A stretch of 64,000 nt of DNA from positions 124,001 to 188,000 of the forward strand of contig NZ_JHXF01000007.1 of NCBI RefSeq assembly GCF_000621845.1, given 5' to 3'. The notes beneath the pieces were generated by a model. The model saw nothing but the letters and a program-made list of their open reading frames with translations, did not search any database and was not told the origin of the DNA. The position numbers were made by a program, and so were the translations under genes. Positions 1 to 6,904 of this stretch are shown here, one piece after another. The first letter of the stretch is position 1. Each line of letters starts with the position of its first letter. This DNA is from Ruminococcus flavefaciens MA2007 (GTDB lineage Bacteria; Bacillota; Clostridia; Oscillospirales; Ruminococcaceae).

Positions 1-1
1 A

Positions 2-664
2 TTCGGCGATATAAAAAGTATCGTCATGAATATAAACTCAAAAAAGACCAACGTCATTCTCGGCGATGAATGCTTGACTTTATGGGGCAGCGATACTATC
101 TCCGATACTATGTGCGGAAACACAGTGGAGATATCTCCCCTGTCATTTTATCAGGTCAATACCGTGCAGGCTGAAAGGCTCTACGGAAAGGCGCTCGAAT
201 ACGCATCTCCCGACAGCAGCGAGGTCATCGCTGACCTGTACTGCGGTGCAGGTACGATAGGTCTCTCCATGGCTAAGCAGGCGGCAAAGATAGTAGGCGT
301 GGAGATAGTTCCACAAGCCGTTGAAAACGCAAAGAAAAACGCCCTCCGCAATAATATCGCCAATGCCGAGTTCCACTGCGGAGACGCAGGGGAGGTTTTC
401 GGAAAGCTCCGCAAACAGGGCTGCAAGCCCGATATAATCGTTGTGGATCCGCCGCGAAAGGGCTGCTCTCCCGAAACTATCGACGTCATGGCGGAGGCTG
501 CTCCGAGGAAGATAGTGATGATATCCTGCAACCCTGCTACTGCCGCAAGAGACGCAAAGCTGCTCTCGGAGCGCGGCTACAGCGCAGATAAGGTCTGCGG
601 AGTGGACCTCTTCCCGAAAACAGGTCATGTGGAATGCGTGGTTATGCTGTCAAGAACTAAATAA
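2..664 (+). CDS. rlmD: 23S rRNA (uracil-5-)-methyltransferase, C-terminal part
   Basis: C-terminal part of a RumA/RlmD-type SAM-dependent enzyme that methylates a uridine in 23S rRNA. The frame is open to the left edge, so the start lies outside the window and the N-terminal TRAM/Fe-S part is missing. Visible are the SAM-binding motif DLYCGAGTIGLSMA, the acidic loop VGVEIVPQAVENAKKNA, the VVDPPRKGC motif and the catalytic-cysteine motif MISCNPATAARD. This motif set is diagnostic of the TrmA/RlmD/RlmCD family; which uridine is modified cannot be told from this part. The next gene begins 2 bp after its stop, so the two are probably cotranscribed. Confidence 0.9.
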   Translation, partial: FGDIKSIVMNINSKKTNVILGDECLTLWGSDTISDTMCGNTVEISPLSFYQVNTVQAERLYGKALEYASPDSSEVIADLYCGAGTIGLSMAKQAAKIVGVEIVPQAVENAKKNALRNNIANAEFHCGDAGEVFGKLRKQGCKPDIIVVDPPRKGCSPETIDVMAEAAPRKIVMISCNPATAARDAKLLSERGYSADKVCGVDLFPKTGHVECVVMLSRTK

Positions 665-665
665 A

Positions 666-1154
666 ATGGCAAATGTGATAACAGGTTTTAGGATAATTTT
701 CTCTTTTGCATTATTGCTATGCCCGACTTTCTCGATACCTTTTTATGCACTGTATATTTCAGCAGGCTTTTCCGATATGATCGACGGTGCTGTAGCAAGA
801 AAAACAGGTACCGACAGCGAATTCGGGGCGAAGCTTGATACCATTGCAGATATTGTATTCACAGCAGTTTGCATGATAAAAATTCTTCCTGTGATAGAAA
901 TGCCGATCTGGATATATCTATGGATAATTGGCATTGCATTAATCAAGCTTGCCAACGTATTTATCAGCTATATCAGGCTAAAAAAGCTCACCTCTGTCCA
1001 TTCTGTTATAAACAAGGTCGCAGGAGCTGCATTATTCCTTTTTCCGCTTGGTTTCAGCCTTATCGATACCACTCTGTTCGCAGCAGTTCTGTGCGTTATC
1101 ACAACTGTGGCAGCACTGCACGAAAGCAATTCCGTTCTGCGCCATACCTCTTAA
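666..1154 (+). CDS. CDP-alcohol phosphatidyltransferase family protein
   Basis: Small integral membrane enzyme (162 residues) that joins a CDP-activated lipid to an alcohol in phospholipid synthesis. It carries the complete family signature D-x2-DG-x2-AR-x8-G-x3-D-x3-D (D-MI-DG-AV-AR, then G-AKL-D-TIA-D) within the first 60 residues, followed by about four hydrophobic segments. I chose the ATG at 666, which gives MANVITGFRI, a typical N-terminus; the upstream in-frame ATG at 627 lies inside the rlmD coding region. It is shorter than PgsA or PssA (about 180-240 aa), so the alcohol substrate (glycerol phosphate, serine or inositol phosphate) is undetermined. Confidence 0.85.
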   Translation: MANVITGFRIIFSFALLLCPTFSIPFYALYISAGFSDMIDGAVARKTGTDSEFGAKLDTIADIVFTAVCMIKILPVIEMPIWIYLWIIGIALIKLANVFISYIRLKKLTSVHSVINKVAGAALFLFPLGFSLIDTTLFAAVLCVITTVAALHESNSVLRHTS

Positions 1155-1204
1155 TATGCTCACGCACTACCGATCACCATTGATGTCACACAGGAGAAAA
1201 AAAC

Positions 1205-1822
1205 ATGGATTTCTATGAAGCAGTAAACAAAAGAAGCAGCATTCGGGATTTCGCCGAAGAAGCTATCCCCGAGGAAACTATAAAAAGAATAATCGAAGCG
1301 GCATATAAGGCTCCCACAAACGACCATTTCCGCGACTGGCACTTTATTGTCGTGACGGACAAATCCCTAATGGCTGAGGTTCTCAGCGGAGTTCCGAAAG
1401 ACCTCACCGTAAAGGACGTTGACAAAATGACCTTCATATCCGATCCTGTTCAGAAGGAGTCCTATCAGGTCGCCGTTCCGAAGCAGTACAGTATGCTTAT
1501 AAACGCGGCTGCTGTCATTATTCCGCTTATGAAGAAGAAAGTCGATATCCTGCACCCTGCCGACCTTTCTCATCTGAACTGCTTTGCTTCGGTGTGGTGC
1601 AGTATCGAGAACCTGTGGCTTGCTGCAACGGCAGAGGGCTACGGCTGCAATCTCAGGATACCGTGGGGCAATGAGGAAGAAGCCGCAAGGAAAGCAACAG
1701 GCTTCCCCGAAGAATATATGATACCCTGCTTTATCGGTATCGGCAGACCTGCTGAAAACGCAAAGCGCACAAAGCAGCTCGTTCCCGATATGGGAAAGCA
1801 GCTTCACTGGCAGAAATTCTGA
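1205..1822 (+). CDS. nitroreductase family protein
   Basis: FMN-dependent oxidoreductase of the nitroreductase fold, 205 residues. The N-terminal MDFYEAVNKRSSIRDF matches the family hallmark (xxRRSxRxF) that contacts the flavin phosphate, APTNDHFRDWHF matches the A-P-S-x-x-N-x-Q-P-W region, and the C-terminal half has the GYGCNLRIPWG and IGIGRPAE segments of the NAD(P)H-oxidising members. An AGGAGA ribosome site sits just upstream of the ATG. The natural substrate cannot be inferred; members reduce quinones, nitro compounds or flavins. Confidence 0.85.
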   Translation: MDFYEAVNKRSSIRDFAEEAIPEETIKRIIEAAYKAPTNDHFRDWHFIVVTDKSLMAEVLSGVPKDLTVKDVDKMTFISDPVQKESYQVAVPKQYSMLINAAAVIIPLMKKKVDILHPADLSHLNCFASVWCSIENLWLAATAEGYGCNLRIPWGNEEEAARKATGFPEEYMIPCFIGIGRPAENAKRTKQLVPDMGKQLHWQKF

Positions 1823-1862
1823 AAAGCATATTTTATTCTGATATTATTTAGGAGTGATTTTT

Positions 1863-2993
1863 TTGGCAAAGTCAAACAAAAAGTTCATGATACTGTCCGC
1901 TATCGGAATTATCATGGTAGTAGATTCCCACACATGGGGAACATTCAATATTTTCGCAAACTTCTTCCCTTTCAATTCATTTTTCATGCCCATGTTCGTG
2001 CTTATATCGGGCTATTTCAACAAAGTAGACACAAAGACCAATATGTGGAAGTACACGGTGCGCAAATTCCAGACACTTCTGCTGCCGTACATAGTAGTTT
2101 CCATACTGGCGCTTATTGCAGAATGGCTGATGCTGTGCATAAAAACCGAAGCCATGCAGCCTTTTATGCTGGAATACAAAGCAAAGGCGATGCTGAACAT
2201 CTTTACCAGCGGTGAGATAACCACTATCGCACTGCCCATGTGGTTCGCACCTATGTTATTTGCTGTTCAGATAGTTTACGGCTTTATGAAGAAGCTGTTT
2301 GCCAACCACTGGAACAGCAAGATAATGGTCATTCCGTTTATTATCCTCAACATTGCAGTAGTATGGTACGCAAAGGATCATGAGGTACCTGATTATCTGC
2401 TTCTGCCGCTGAAGGTGCTGTTCTTCCTGCCGTTCATGGAAATGGGCGTTCTCTACCGCGAAGGTCTGGAGGAAAAGATACAGAAGATCAATCCCCTGCT
2501 GCTGCTTTTTTCAATGCTCACTATCAACATGATAAGAGTATTCTTCATGCCGCAGGAATACGATCTTGCTTTCGACAGCATGGCAACTCTTACAGGCTTT
2601 ACAAGCCCTTATGCTGTAACTCCTATGATTTCGGCAATCGTTGGTATGCTGTTCTGGCTGGAGGTAGTCGACCTCATCGGCAAGCCTTTCTACAACAGCA
2701 AAATAGTCAATGCCATTTCTGAAAACACTTTCTATATAATGAGTCTCCATGTTGTATGCTTCAATATCCTCAACTGCATACTCTTTGGTATCAACAAGGT
2801 AGCAGGGCTCCCCTATTTTGATGTTGAGGCATTTCAGGACTCAAACTGGTACCGCTGGGAGTACGTTTCGCAGTTCAAACTGGTTTACTTCCTTGCAGGA
2901 ACATTAGGTCCCGTTGGTCTTGTAATGCTGTATAACAAATTCATAAAAAAGCCTGTATGCGGTCTTTTCAAAAAGCCTGCTGAGCAGAAATAA
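1863..2993 (+). CDS. acyltransferase family 3 membrane protein
   Basis: Polytopic membrane protein of about 376 residues resembling the acyltransferase-3 (OafA/fucose O-acetyltransferase-like) family, which moves acetyl or other acyl groups onto exported sugars or lipids. About ten hydrophobic segments are visible. The opening IGIIMVVDSHTWGTFNIF keeps the membrane His close to the N-terminus as expected (family motif R-x10-H in helix 1), and a second conserved His is in YIMSLHVVCFN. The TTG at 1863 is preferred because TAGGAG lies at 1849-1854 with good spacing; the in-frame GTG at 1854 overlaps that site. The acceptor is unknown. Confidence 0.75.
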   Translation: MAKSNKKFMILSAIGIIMVVDSHTWGTFNIFANFFPFNSFFMPMFVLISGYFNKVDTKTNMWKYTVRKFQTLLLPYIVVSILALIAEWLMLCIKTEAMQPFMLEYKAKAMLNIFTSGEITTIALPMWFAPMLFAVQIVYGFMKKLFANHWNSKIMVIPFIILNIAVVWYAKDHEVPDYLLLPLKVLFFLPFMEMGVLYREGLEEKIQKINPLLLLFSMLTINMIRVFFMPQEYDLAFDSMATLTGFTSPYAVTPMISAIVGMLFWLEVVDLIGKPFYNSKIVNAISENTFYIMSLHVVCFNILNCILFGINKVAGLPYFDVEAFQDSNWYRWEYVSQFKLVYFLAGTLGPVGLVMLYNKFIKKPVCGLFKKPAEQK

Positions 2994-3011
2994 TGTAAAA
3001 GGAGCAATACC

Positions 3012-3293
3012 ATGAAAAGAAAGCTTTTATCAAAAAAATCATCTGAAACCGCTTTCAGCGAGCAGATAAAGCGTATCACCTATTATGAAAAGCTCATGGA
3101 TACTGCGGAAAAGCTGAAAAACGGCACATCTCAGAAGAAAAAGGCTCTTACAGAGCTTGAAAAGTACTACACCAGCGACACATGGAAACAGGACTTTGCA
3201 GCCGACGAAGCAGGACTTCTTCCCAAGGAGCTGAAACGGGGCGTTCTCTCTGAGGACGGCTTGTATGACCTGCTCAGCGAGGCTGACGAGTAA
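3012..3293 (+). CDS. DUF4298 small protein
   Basis: A 93-residue cytoplasmic protein matching the DUF4298 pattern as I know it: a helical N-terminus (RITYYEKLMDTAEKL), a LEKYYTSDTWKQDFAADE segment and the conserved C-terminal LPKELKRGVLSEDGLYDLL. No catalytic motif is apparent and the function is unknown. It follows the acyltransferase by 18 bp with an AAAGGAG site in the gap, so the two are likely cotranscribed. Confidence 0.75.
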   Translation: MKRKLLSKKSSETAFSEQIKRITYYEKLMDTAEKLKNGTSQKKKALTELEKYYTSDTWKQDFAADEAGLLPKELKRGVLSEDGLYDLLSEADE

Positions 3294-3332
3294 GCTTATC
3301 TATTACAAATCATAAAGAAAAGAGGAATCACT

Positions 3333-3986
3333 ATGTCAAAAAATCACAATGAGATCATAAAGTGCCCCGAGTGCCAGACCGAGGGCGATTTCAAGGTCTG
3401 GGAGAACATAAATACCTCAGACGATCCCGAGCTCAAAGAGCTTATCAGAAGCGGTCAGCTTTTTATGTGGAAGTGCCCGAAGTGCGGCAATGACTGCATA
3501 GTTTTCTACCCTACATACTATCATCAGCCCGAGGATAAGATGCTTATCCACTATATCCCCGACGCTCCGCTCATGGCAATAAACTTCATGAAAACTCTCA
3601 CCCACGATCCTTACGACGAGGGCATAAAGCTTGAAAAGGGCTGCCGCAAGCGTGTTGTTACGGATATGAACAGCTTCCGCGAGAAGCTCCTTATCCTTGA
3701 CCACGGCTACGACGACAAGGTGATAGAGCTCCAGAAGCTGTTTCTTCTGGCGGAGCTCCAGAAAGCCGATCCAAGCAAGAAGATAGAGCAGATCTTCCTT
3801 AACAGAGAAAAGGACGGCACAACCAACTTCGCTATCAAGATAGAGGGAGACCAGTGGGGACGTGCTGAGTTCAGCAGCGGAAACTATGAGCATATCGCCA
3901 AGACCTTCAAGGCGGCTCTTGCTGATGACAAAGAGGTGCTCATAAATTCTGACTGGGCTCTGGCAACTATCGAAAAGCAGATGTAA
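3333..3986 (+). CDS. CpXC-motif zinc-binding protein
   Basis: A 217-residue protein with the N-terminal CpXC domain: CPECQTEGDFKVW and CPKCGNDCIVFYP give two CxxC pairs that should form a zinc knuckle, followed by the PTYYHQPEDKMLIHYIPD stretch typical of this family. The C-terminal half is an alpha/beta region without motifs I recognise. The biochemical role of the family is not established. It has an AAGAGGAATC ribosome site and follows the DUF4298 gene by 39 bp. Confidence 0.75.
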   Translation: MSKNHNEIIKCPECQTEGDFKVWENINTSDDPELKELIRSGQLFMWKCPKCGNDCIVFYPTYYHQPEDKMLIHYIPDAPLMAINFMKTLTHDPYDEGIKLEKGCRKRVVTDMNSFREKLLILDHGYDDKVIELQKLFLLAELQKADPSKKIEQIFLNREKDGTTNFAIKIEGDQWGRAEFSSGNYEHIAKTFKAALADDKEVLINSDWALATIEKQM

Positions 3987-4109
3987 GCCGTTAATTGTGC
4001 ATTTGCACAAAATTATATTATGATAATTCGGATTTTTGTTAAAAGCTCTTGATTTTATATAATTTATATGTTACAATAATTATAACTTATCATTATATGA
4101 AGGAGCGTG

Positions 4110-4190
4110 ATGCCTATGATCAAAGAGATTATCCAGAACAGCTATCTTATTGTGGTCGCAGGCATTACGCTCCTTATTTTTCTGTTTTAA
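4110..4190 (+). pseudogene. N-terminal segment of the following diguanylate cyclase, ended by in-frame TAA
   Basis: ATG at 4110 (or 4116) follows a good AAGGAG site at 4100-4105 and encodes one transmembrane helix (IIQNSYLIVVAGITLLIFLF) before a TAA at 4188-4190. The frame is exactly that of the GGDEF gene starting at 4218, and the 9 codons between the stop and that ATG are open. The hydrophobic helix plus the basic AKRK linker looks like the original first membrane segment of the cyclase. Either a nonsense mutation truncated the gene, or this is a translated leader peptide coupled to a start at 4218. Confidence 0.6.
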
Positions 4191-4217
4191 AACTCAGCGC
4201 TGACTGCAAAGCGCAAA

Positions 4218-5207
4218 ATGGCTTTTCTTATAGGCGTTATCATCGCAATGGTTATGATAATCTGCAATATCATGGTATATCTTTTCATGGGAACAGGCAA
4301 AAATATCATGCTTATGAAGATTTTCTCAGCCATAGGTTACTCTATCAGCGGACCTGTAATGCTGCCGTTTATCTTCCTGACCAACGTCATCAAGAAAAAA
4401 GCCCGTACAGCAGTGCTATGTTTAGCGATATTCAATGTTCTGCTTTGTATTATCAGTATATTCAACGGCTGTATATTCGCCTTTGACGAAACAGGCAACA
4501 GGTATATGGGAAAATTCGCCCTTGTTCCCTATCTGCTGAGCTTTATCTATATCGCACTGCTTCTTGTGGCTTCGATAAACAAGTTCAGACTTGGCTTCAA
4601 GAATGAGAGCTATTTTATATTCCTCCTTTCGGTGGCGATCGTAATAGCTACCATAATGAATGCAGTGTTCCATTTCAAGTTCCTCATAAGCGGCATGGCG
4701 GTTCTCTCCTGCCTGTTTTACTACATTTTCTTTACTACGGAGACTCTCACCCGTGACGCTCTTACGGGAGCCTTCAACCGACACTCCTTCTACAAGGACG
4801 TAGAGAATATGAAAAAGCACCAGATGTTCGTGATATCCATGGACCTCAACGGTCTGAAAAGGATAAACGACACTGAGGGACACGACGCAGGCGACAGGGC
4901 TATACTTTCGGTATCCGACAGTGCATTTGAAGTTCTTCCAATGAAGTGCCGATTCTACCGAATGGGAGGCGACGAGTTCGAGATACTCTACCCGCACGCT
5001 ACCTATTCAGATGTGGAGCTCACCACAAATAAGCTGAAAGAGGCTGTACACAAAAAAGGCTACAGTATCGCCATAGGCTTCGGCGAGTACAAGAAGGGCA
5101 TGGATTTCGACAATGTTTTCCGCGAAGTAGACGCTATGATGTACGAGGACAAGGCTCGCATGAAAGCGGCTGATCCCAGGCTTATGAATATCGAACCGCA
5201 CATATAA
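4218..5207 (+). CDS. membrane diguanylate cyclase (GGDEF)
   Basis: Makes cyclic di-GMP from two GTP. From the ATG at 4218 it has about five or six membrane segments (residues 1-175), then a GGDEF domain with the TRDALTGAFNRHSF opening, the metal-binding SMDLNGLKRINDTEGHDAGD region and an intact MGGDEF at residues 250-254. No I-site RxxD lies immediately before the GGDEF motif (the preceding stretch is CRFYRM), so product inhibition is uncertain. There is no clear ribosome site before 4218. The strong one lies before 4110, in the same frame but separated by a TAA, so expression of this gene may be impaired or coupled. A terminator follows. Confidence 0.8.
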   Translation: MAFLIGVIIAMVMIICNIMVYLFMGTGKNIMLMKIFSAIGYSISGPVMLPFIFLTNVIKKKARTAVLCLAIFNVLLCIISIFNGCIFAFDETGNRYMGKFALVPYLLSFIYIALLLVASINKFRLGFKNESYFIFLLSVAIVIATIMNAVFHFKFLISGMAVLSCLFYYIFFTTETLTRDALTGAFNRHSFYKDVENMKKHQMFVISMDLNGLKRINDTEGHDAGDRAILSVSDSAFEVLPMKCRFYRMGGDEFEILYPHATYSDVELTTNKLKEAVHKKGYSIAIGFGEYKKGMDFDNVFREVDAMMYEDKARMKAADPRLMNIEPHI

Positions 5208-5212
5208 CAAAA

Positions 5213-5241
5213 CGCCCGAGAATGATCTCGGGCGCTGTTTT
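5213..5241. terminator. bidirectional terminator between convergent genes
   Basis: Perfect 8-bp stem CGCCCGAG / CTCGGGCG with a 6-nt loop, followed by CTGTTTTTA. It ends the GGDEF gene on + and abuts the 3' end of the anti-sigma gene on -. Confidence 0.85.
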
Positions 5242-6056
5242 TATTTAAGGTAGTCTCCCCATTTATTCTGAGCGGCTTTTTTCATATCATTGAGCTCGTC
5301 TCTGTGTTTTTCGATAAAATCTCTAAGCTTTGCGGTATCCTCGGGATCAAGATACTGCGCTTCTTTAAGTGCTTTGAAGTCATAATCAGTAAAGAATATA
5401 AACATTCCCTTTGTTTTCTGTCCGTCATATGTCTCATCAAACGAAGCAGTGACCTCGACACGGTCAGAAGGCGAAAGATTATGGCAGAAAGACATACAAA
5501 GGATCGGTTCTTCCGACCTGCTGTCTATGCCGCGCATTCCGTTACTGTCTACCGATACAGCACCCTTTGGAGCAACAAGCATATATCCCATACTAAAATT
5601 CAGATAATGGGGCATACCCACTAAATACCGGTATTTATCGTCCTCAGATGAATATACTGTCACCTTATTTACTCTTGGCAAGTCCTTGCTGCCGTCATCA
5701 TAAGGTGCTATCTTTTCCATGCCCTCGCACAGCTTCTTCATGGGGCGGTATTTAAGAATATACCACGCGGCGTTGACTCCGGCAAACAGAACTATGCATA
5801 TACACATAAGCACTGACAAAAACTTGGTAAAGCGGCTATTTTTCAGCTTCTTCCCTACTTTTTTAAAGGTCTCGGTCTCAGTGGGAGCTTCTTTTTTCCC
5901 GACTTCGGGAATAGTCACCTGCTCGCTGAGTCGGCGGCAGTCCGCGCACTCCGCAAGGTGCTCCTCGACAAGTATTTTTGTCTCCTCGCTGCAAATTTCC
6001 TCTTTGTACAGCGGCAAAAGATCGACTATGACATTGCAGTCTATGGTGTTTTTCAT
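5241..6056 (-). CDS. zinc-finger anti-sigma factor (membrane)
   Basis: Probable anti-sigma factor for the ECF sigma encoded just upstream, 271 residues. It opens with a zf-HC2 (ZAS) domain: IDCNVIVDLLPLYKEEICSEET then HLAECADCR, giving the H-x3-C-x2-C zinc site that holds the sigma factor at the membrane. A single membrane helix (FLSVLMCICIVLFAGVNAAW, around residues 80-105) precedes an extracytoplasmic domain of about 160 residues that I do not recognise and that presumably senses the signal. Its start overlaps the sigma stop by 4 bp (ATGA), indicating translational coupling. Confidence 0.85.
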   Translation of the reverse strand: MKNTIDCNVIVDLLPLYKEEICSEETKILVEEHLAECADCRRLSEQVTIPEVGKKEAPTETETFKKVGKKLKNSRFTKFLSVLMCICIVLFAGVNAAWYILKYRPMKKLCEGMEKIAPYDDGSKDLPRVNKVTVYSSEDDKYRYLVGMPHYLNFSMGYMLVAPKGAVSVDSNGMRGIDSRSEEPILCMSFCHNLSPSDRVEVTASFDETYDGQKTKGMFIFFTDYDFKALKEAQYLDPEDTAKLRDFIEKHRDELNDMKKAAQNKWGDYLK

Positions 6057-6553
6057 AAAAGTCCCTCCCTTTTCAACAGTTCAATGAGCTTCTGCTTTGC
6101 CCGATAATAGGTCACTCCTGCCCAGTTCTCAGTCCTGCCGAAAACCTTGGCTATATCGGCGAATCTGAGCTCCGCAAAAACGCGCAGGGTAAAGACCTCA
6201 CGATAGGGCTCGTCAAGCTCGTGAAGAAGATGATGTATGCGTATGGCTGTATCCTTGTCCGCAAAGCAGGCTTCGATACTCTCCTGTGCCGCAGGCTCGG
6301 GAATACTGTCCAGCGGCTGATTGCGGTTCTCAGCCTTTTTCAGCTGGTCGTACCAGATATTTCTTGCAATAGTGTACAGCCACGTCTTTACGGAGCAGTC
6401 CCCCTTGAAGCTGTCGGCGCTTGTCATGGCTTTCAGCATGGTGTCCTGCAAAATGTCCTTGGCAAGCTGCTCGCTGCGGCACATTCGCAGGATAAAGGCA
6501 TAAAGGTCTGAGCTGTATTTTTCGTATATCTCATGCAGTTCCTGCTTCATCAT
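6053..6553 (-). CDS. ECF-type RNA polymerase sigma factor
   Basis: Sigma-70 family ECF factor of 166 residues. Region 2 is visible as DLYAFILRMCRSEQLAKDILQDTML with the WLYTIARNIWYDQLKK core-binding and -10-recognition segment; region 4 is LDEPYREVFTLRVFAELRFADIAKVF followed by a helix-turn-helix. A GGAGGTGAG site lies immediately upstream; the second ATG (6550) has the better spacing and may be the true start. It is coupled to the anti-sigma gene behind it. Target genes are unknown. Confidence 0.9.
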   Translation of the reverse strand: MMKQELHEIYEKYSSDLYAFILRMCRSEQLAKDILQDTMLKAMTSADSFKGDCSVKTWLYTIARNIWYDQLKKAENRNQPLDSIPEPAAQESIEACFADKDTAIRIHHLLHELDEPYREVFTLRVFAELRFADIAKVFGRTENWAGVTYYRAKQKLIELLKREGLL

Positions 6554-6572
6554 CTCACCTCCTTCACTTATA

Positions 6573-6600
6573 TAGACGAATGAATTTTGATTTTATTACA
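6573..6600 (-). promoter_or_regulatory. candidate ECF-type autoregulatory promoter
   Basis: On the minus strand TGTAAT (6600-6595), a 16-bp spacer rich in A, and CGTCTA (6578-6573) precede the sigma gene. The CGTC-type -10 with 16-bp spacing fits promoters read by ECF sigma factors, so the operon may drive itself. The -35 match is weak. Confidence 0.4.
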
Positions 6601-6816
6601 GGAATTTCAAAAAAAGCGGACATTTTTTCCGAGTTTCAACTCATAATTCGTAATGCATAACTGTGGTGTCCGTTTTCGGAGCTCCCGTCAGAATATACGC
6701 CGTCCCCTACAATCCAAGGTGACATATTATGTCATGAAATATTAAATTTTACTGCATTATTTTACACAGCTGTCGCAAATATAGACAAAAAAGTAGTAAA
6801 AAGATACAATAAATCA

Positions 6817-6845
6817 TTGCCAAATTATGAATAATCATGTATAAT
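6817..6845 (+). promoter_or_regulatory. sigma-A promoter of the PL11 gene
   Basis: TTGCCA (6817-6822), 17-bp spacer, TATAAT (6840-6845), about 60 bp before the PL11 start. The 6601-6816 stretch holds no gene that I can see; it contains a short GTCCCCTAC end fragment (near 6696-6704) resembling the edge of the large mosaic repeats. Confidence 0.75.
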
Positions 6846-6904
6846 AATATGGATAGGGGACTTCTGTCCCAAAATCGTGAAAAAATACACAGGGGGAATT
6901 AATA

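Noticed and set aside
4049-4486. 145-codon frame overlapping the GGDEF gene start
   Set aside because: It is in a different frame from the cyclase, Tyr/His/Arg-rich, without a ribosome site, and overlaps real membrane-helix coding sequence.
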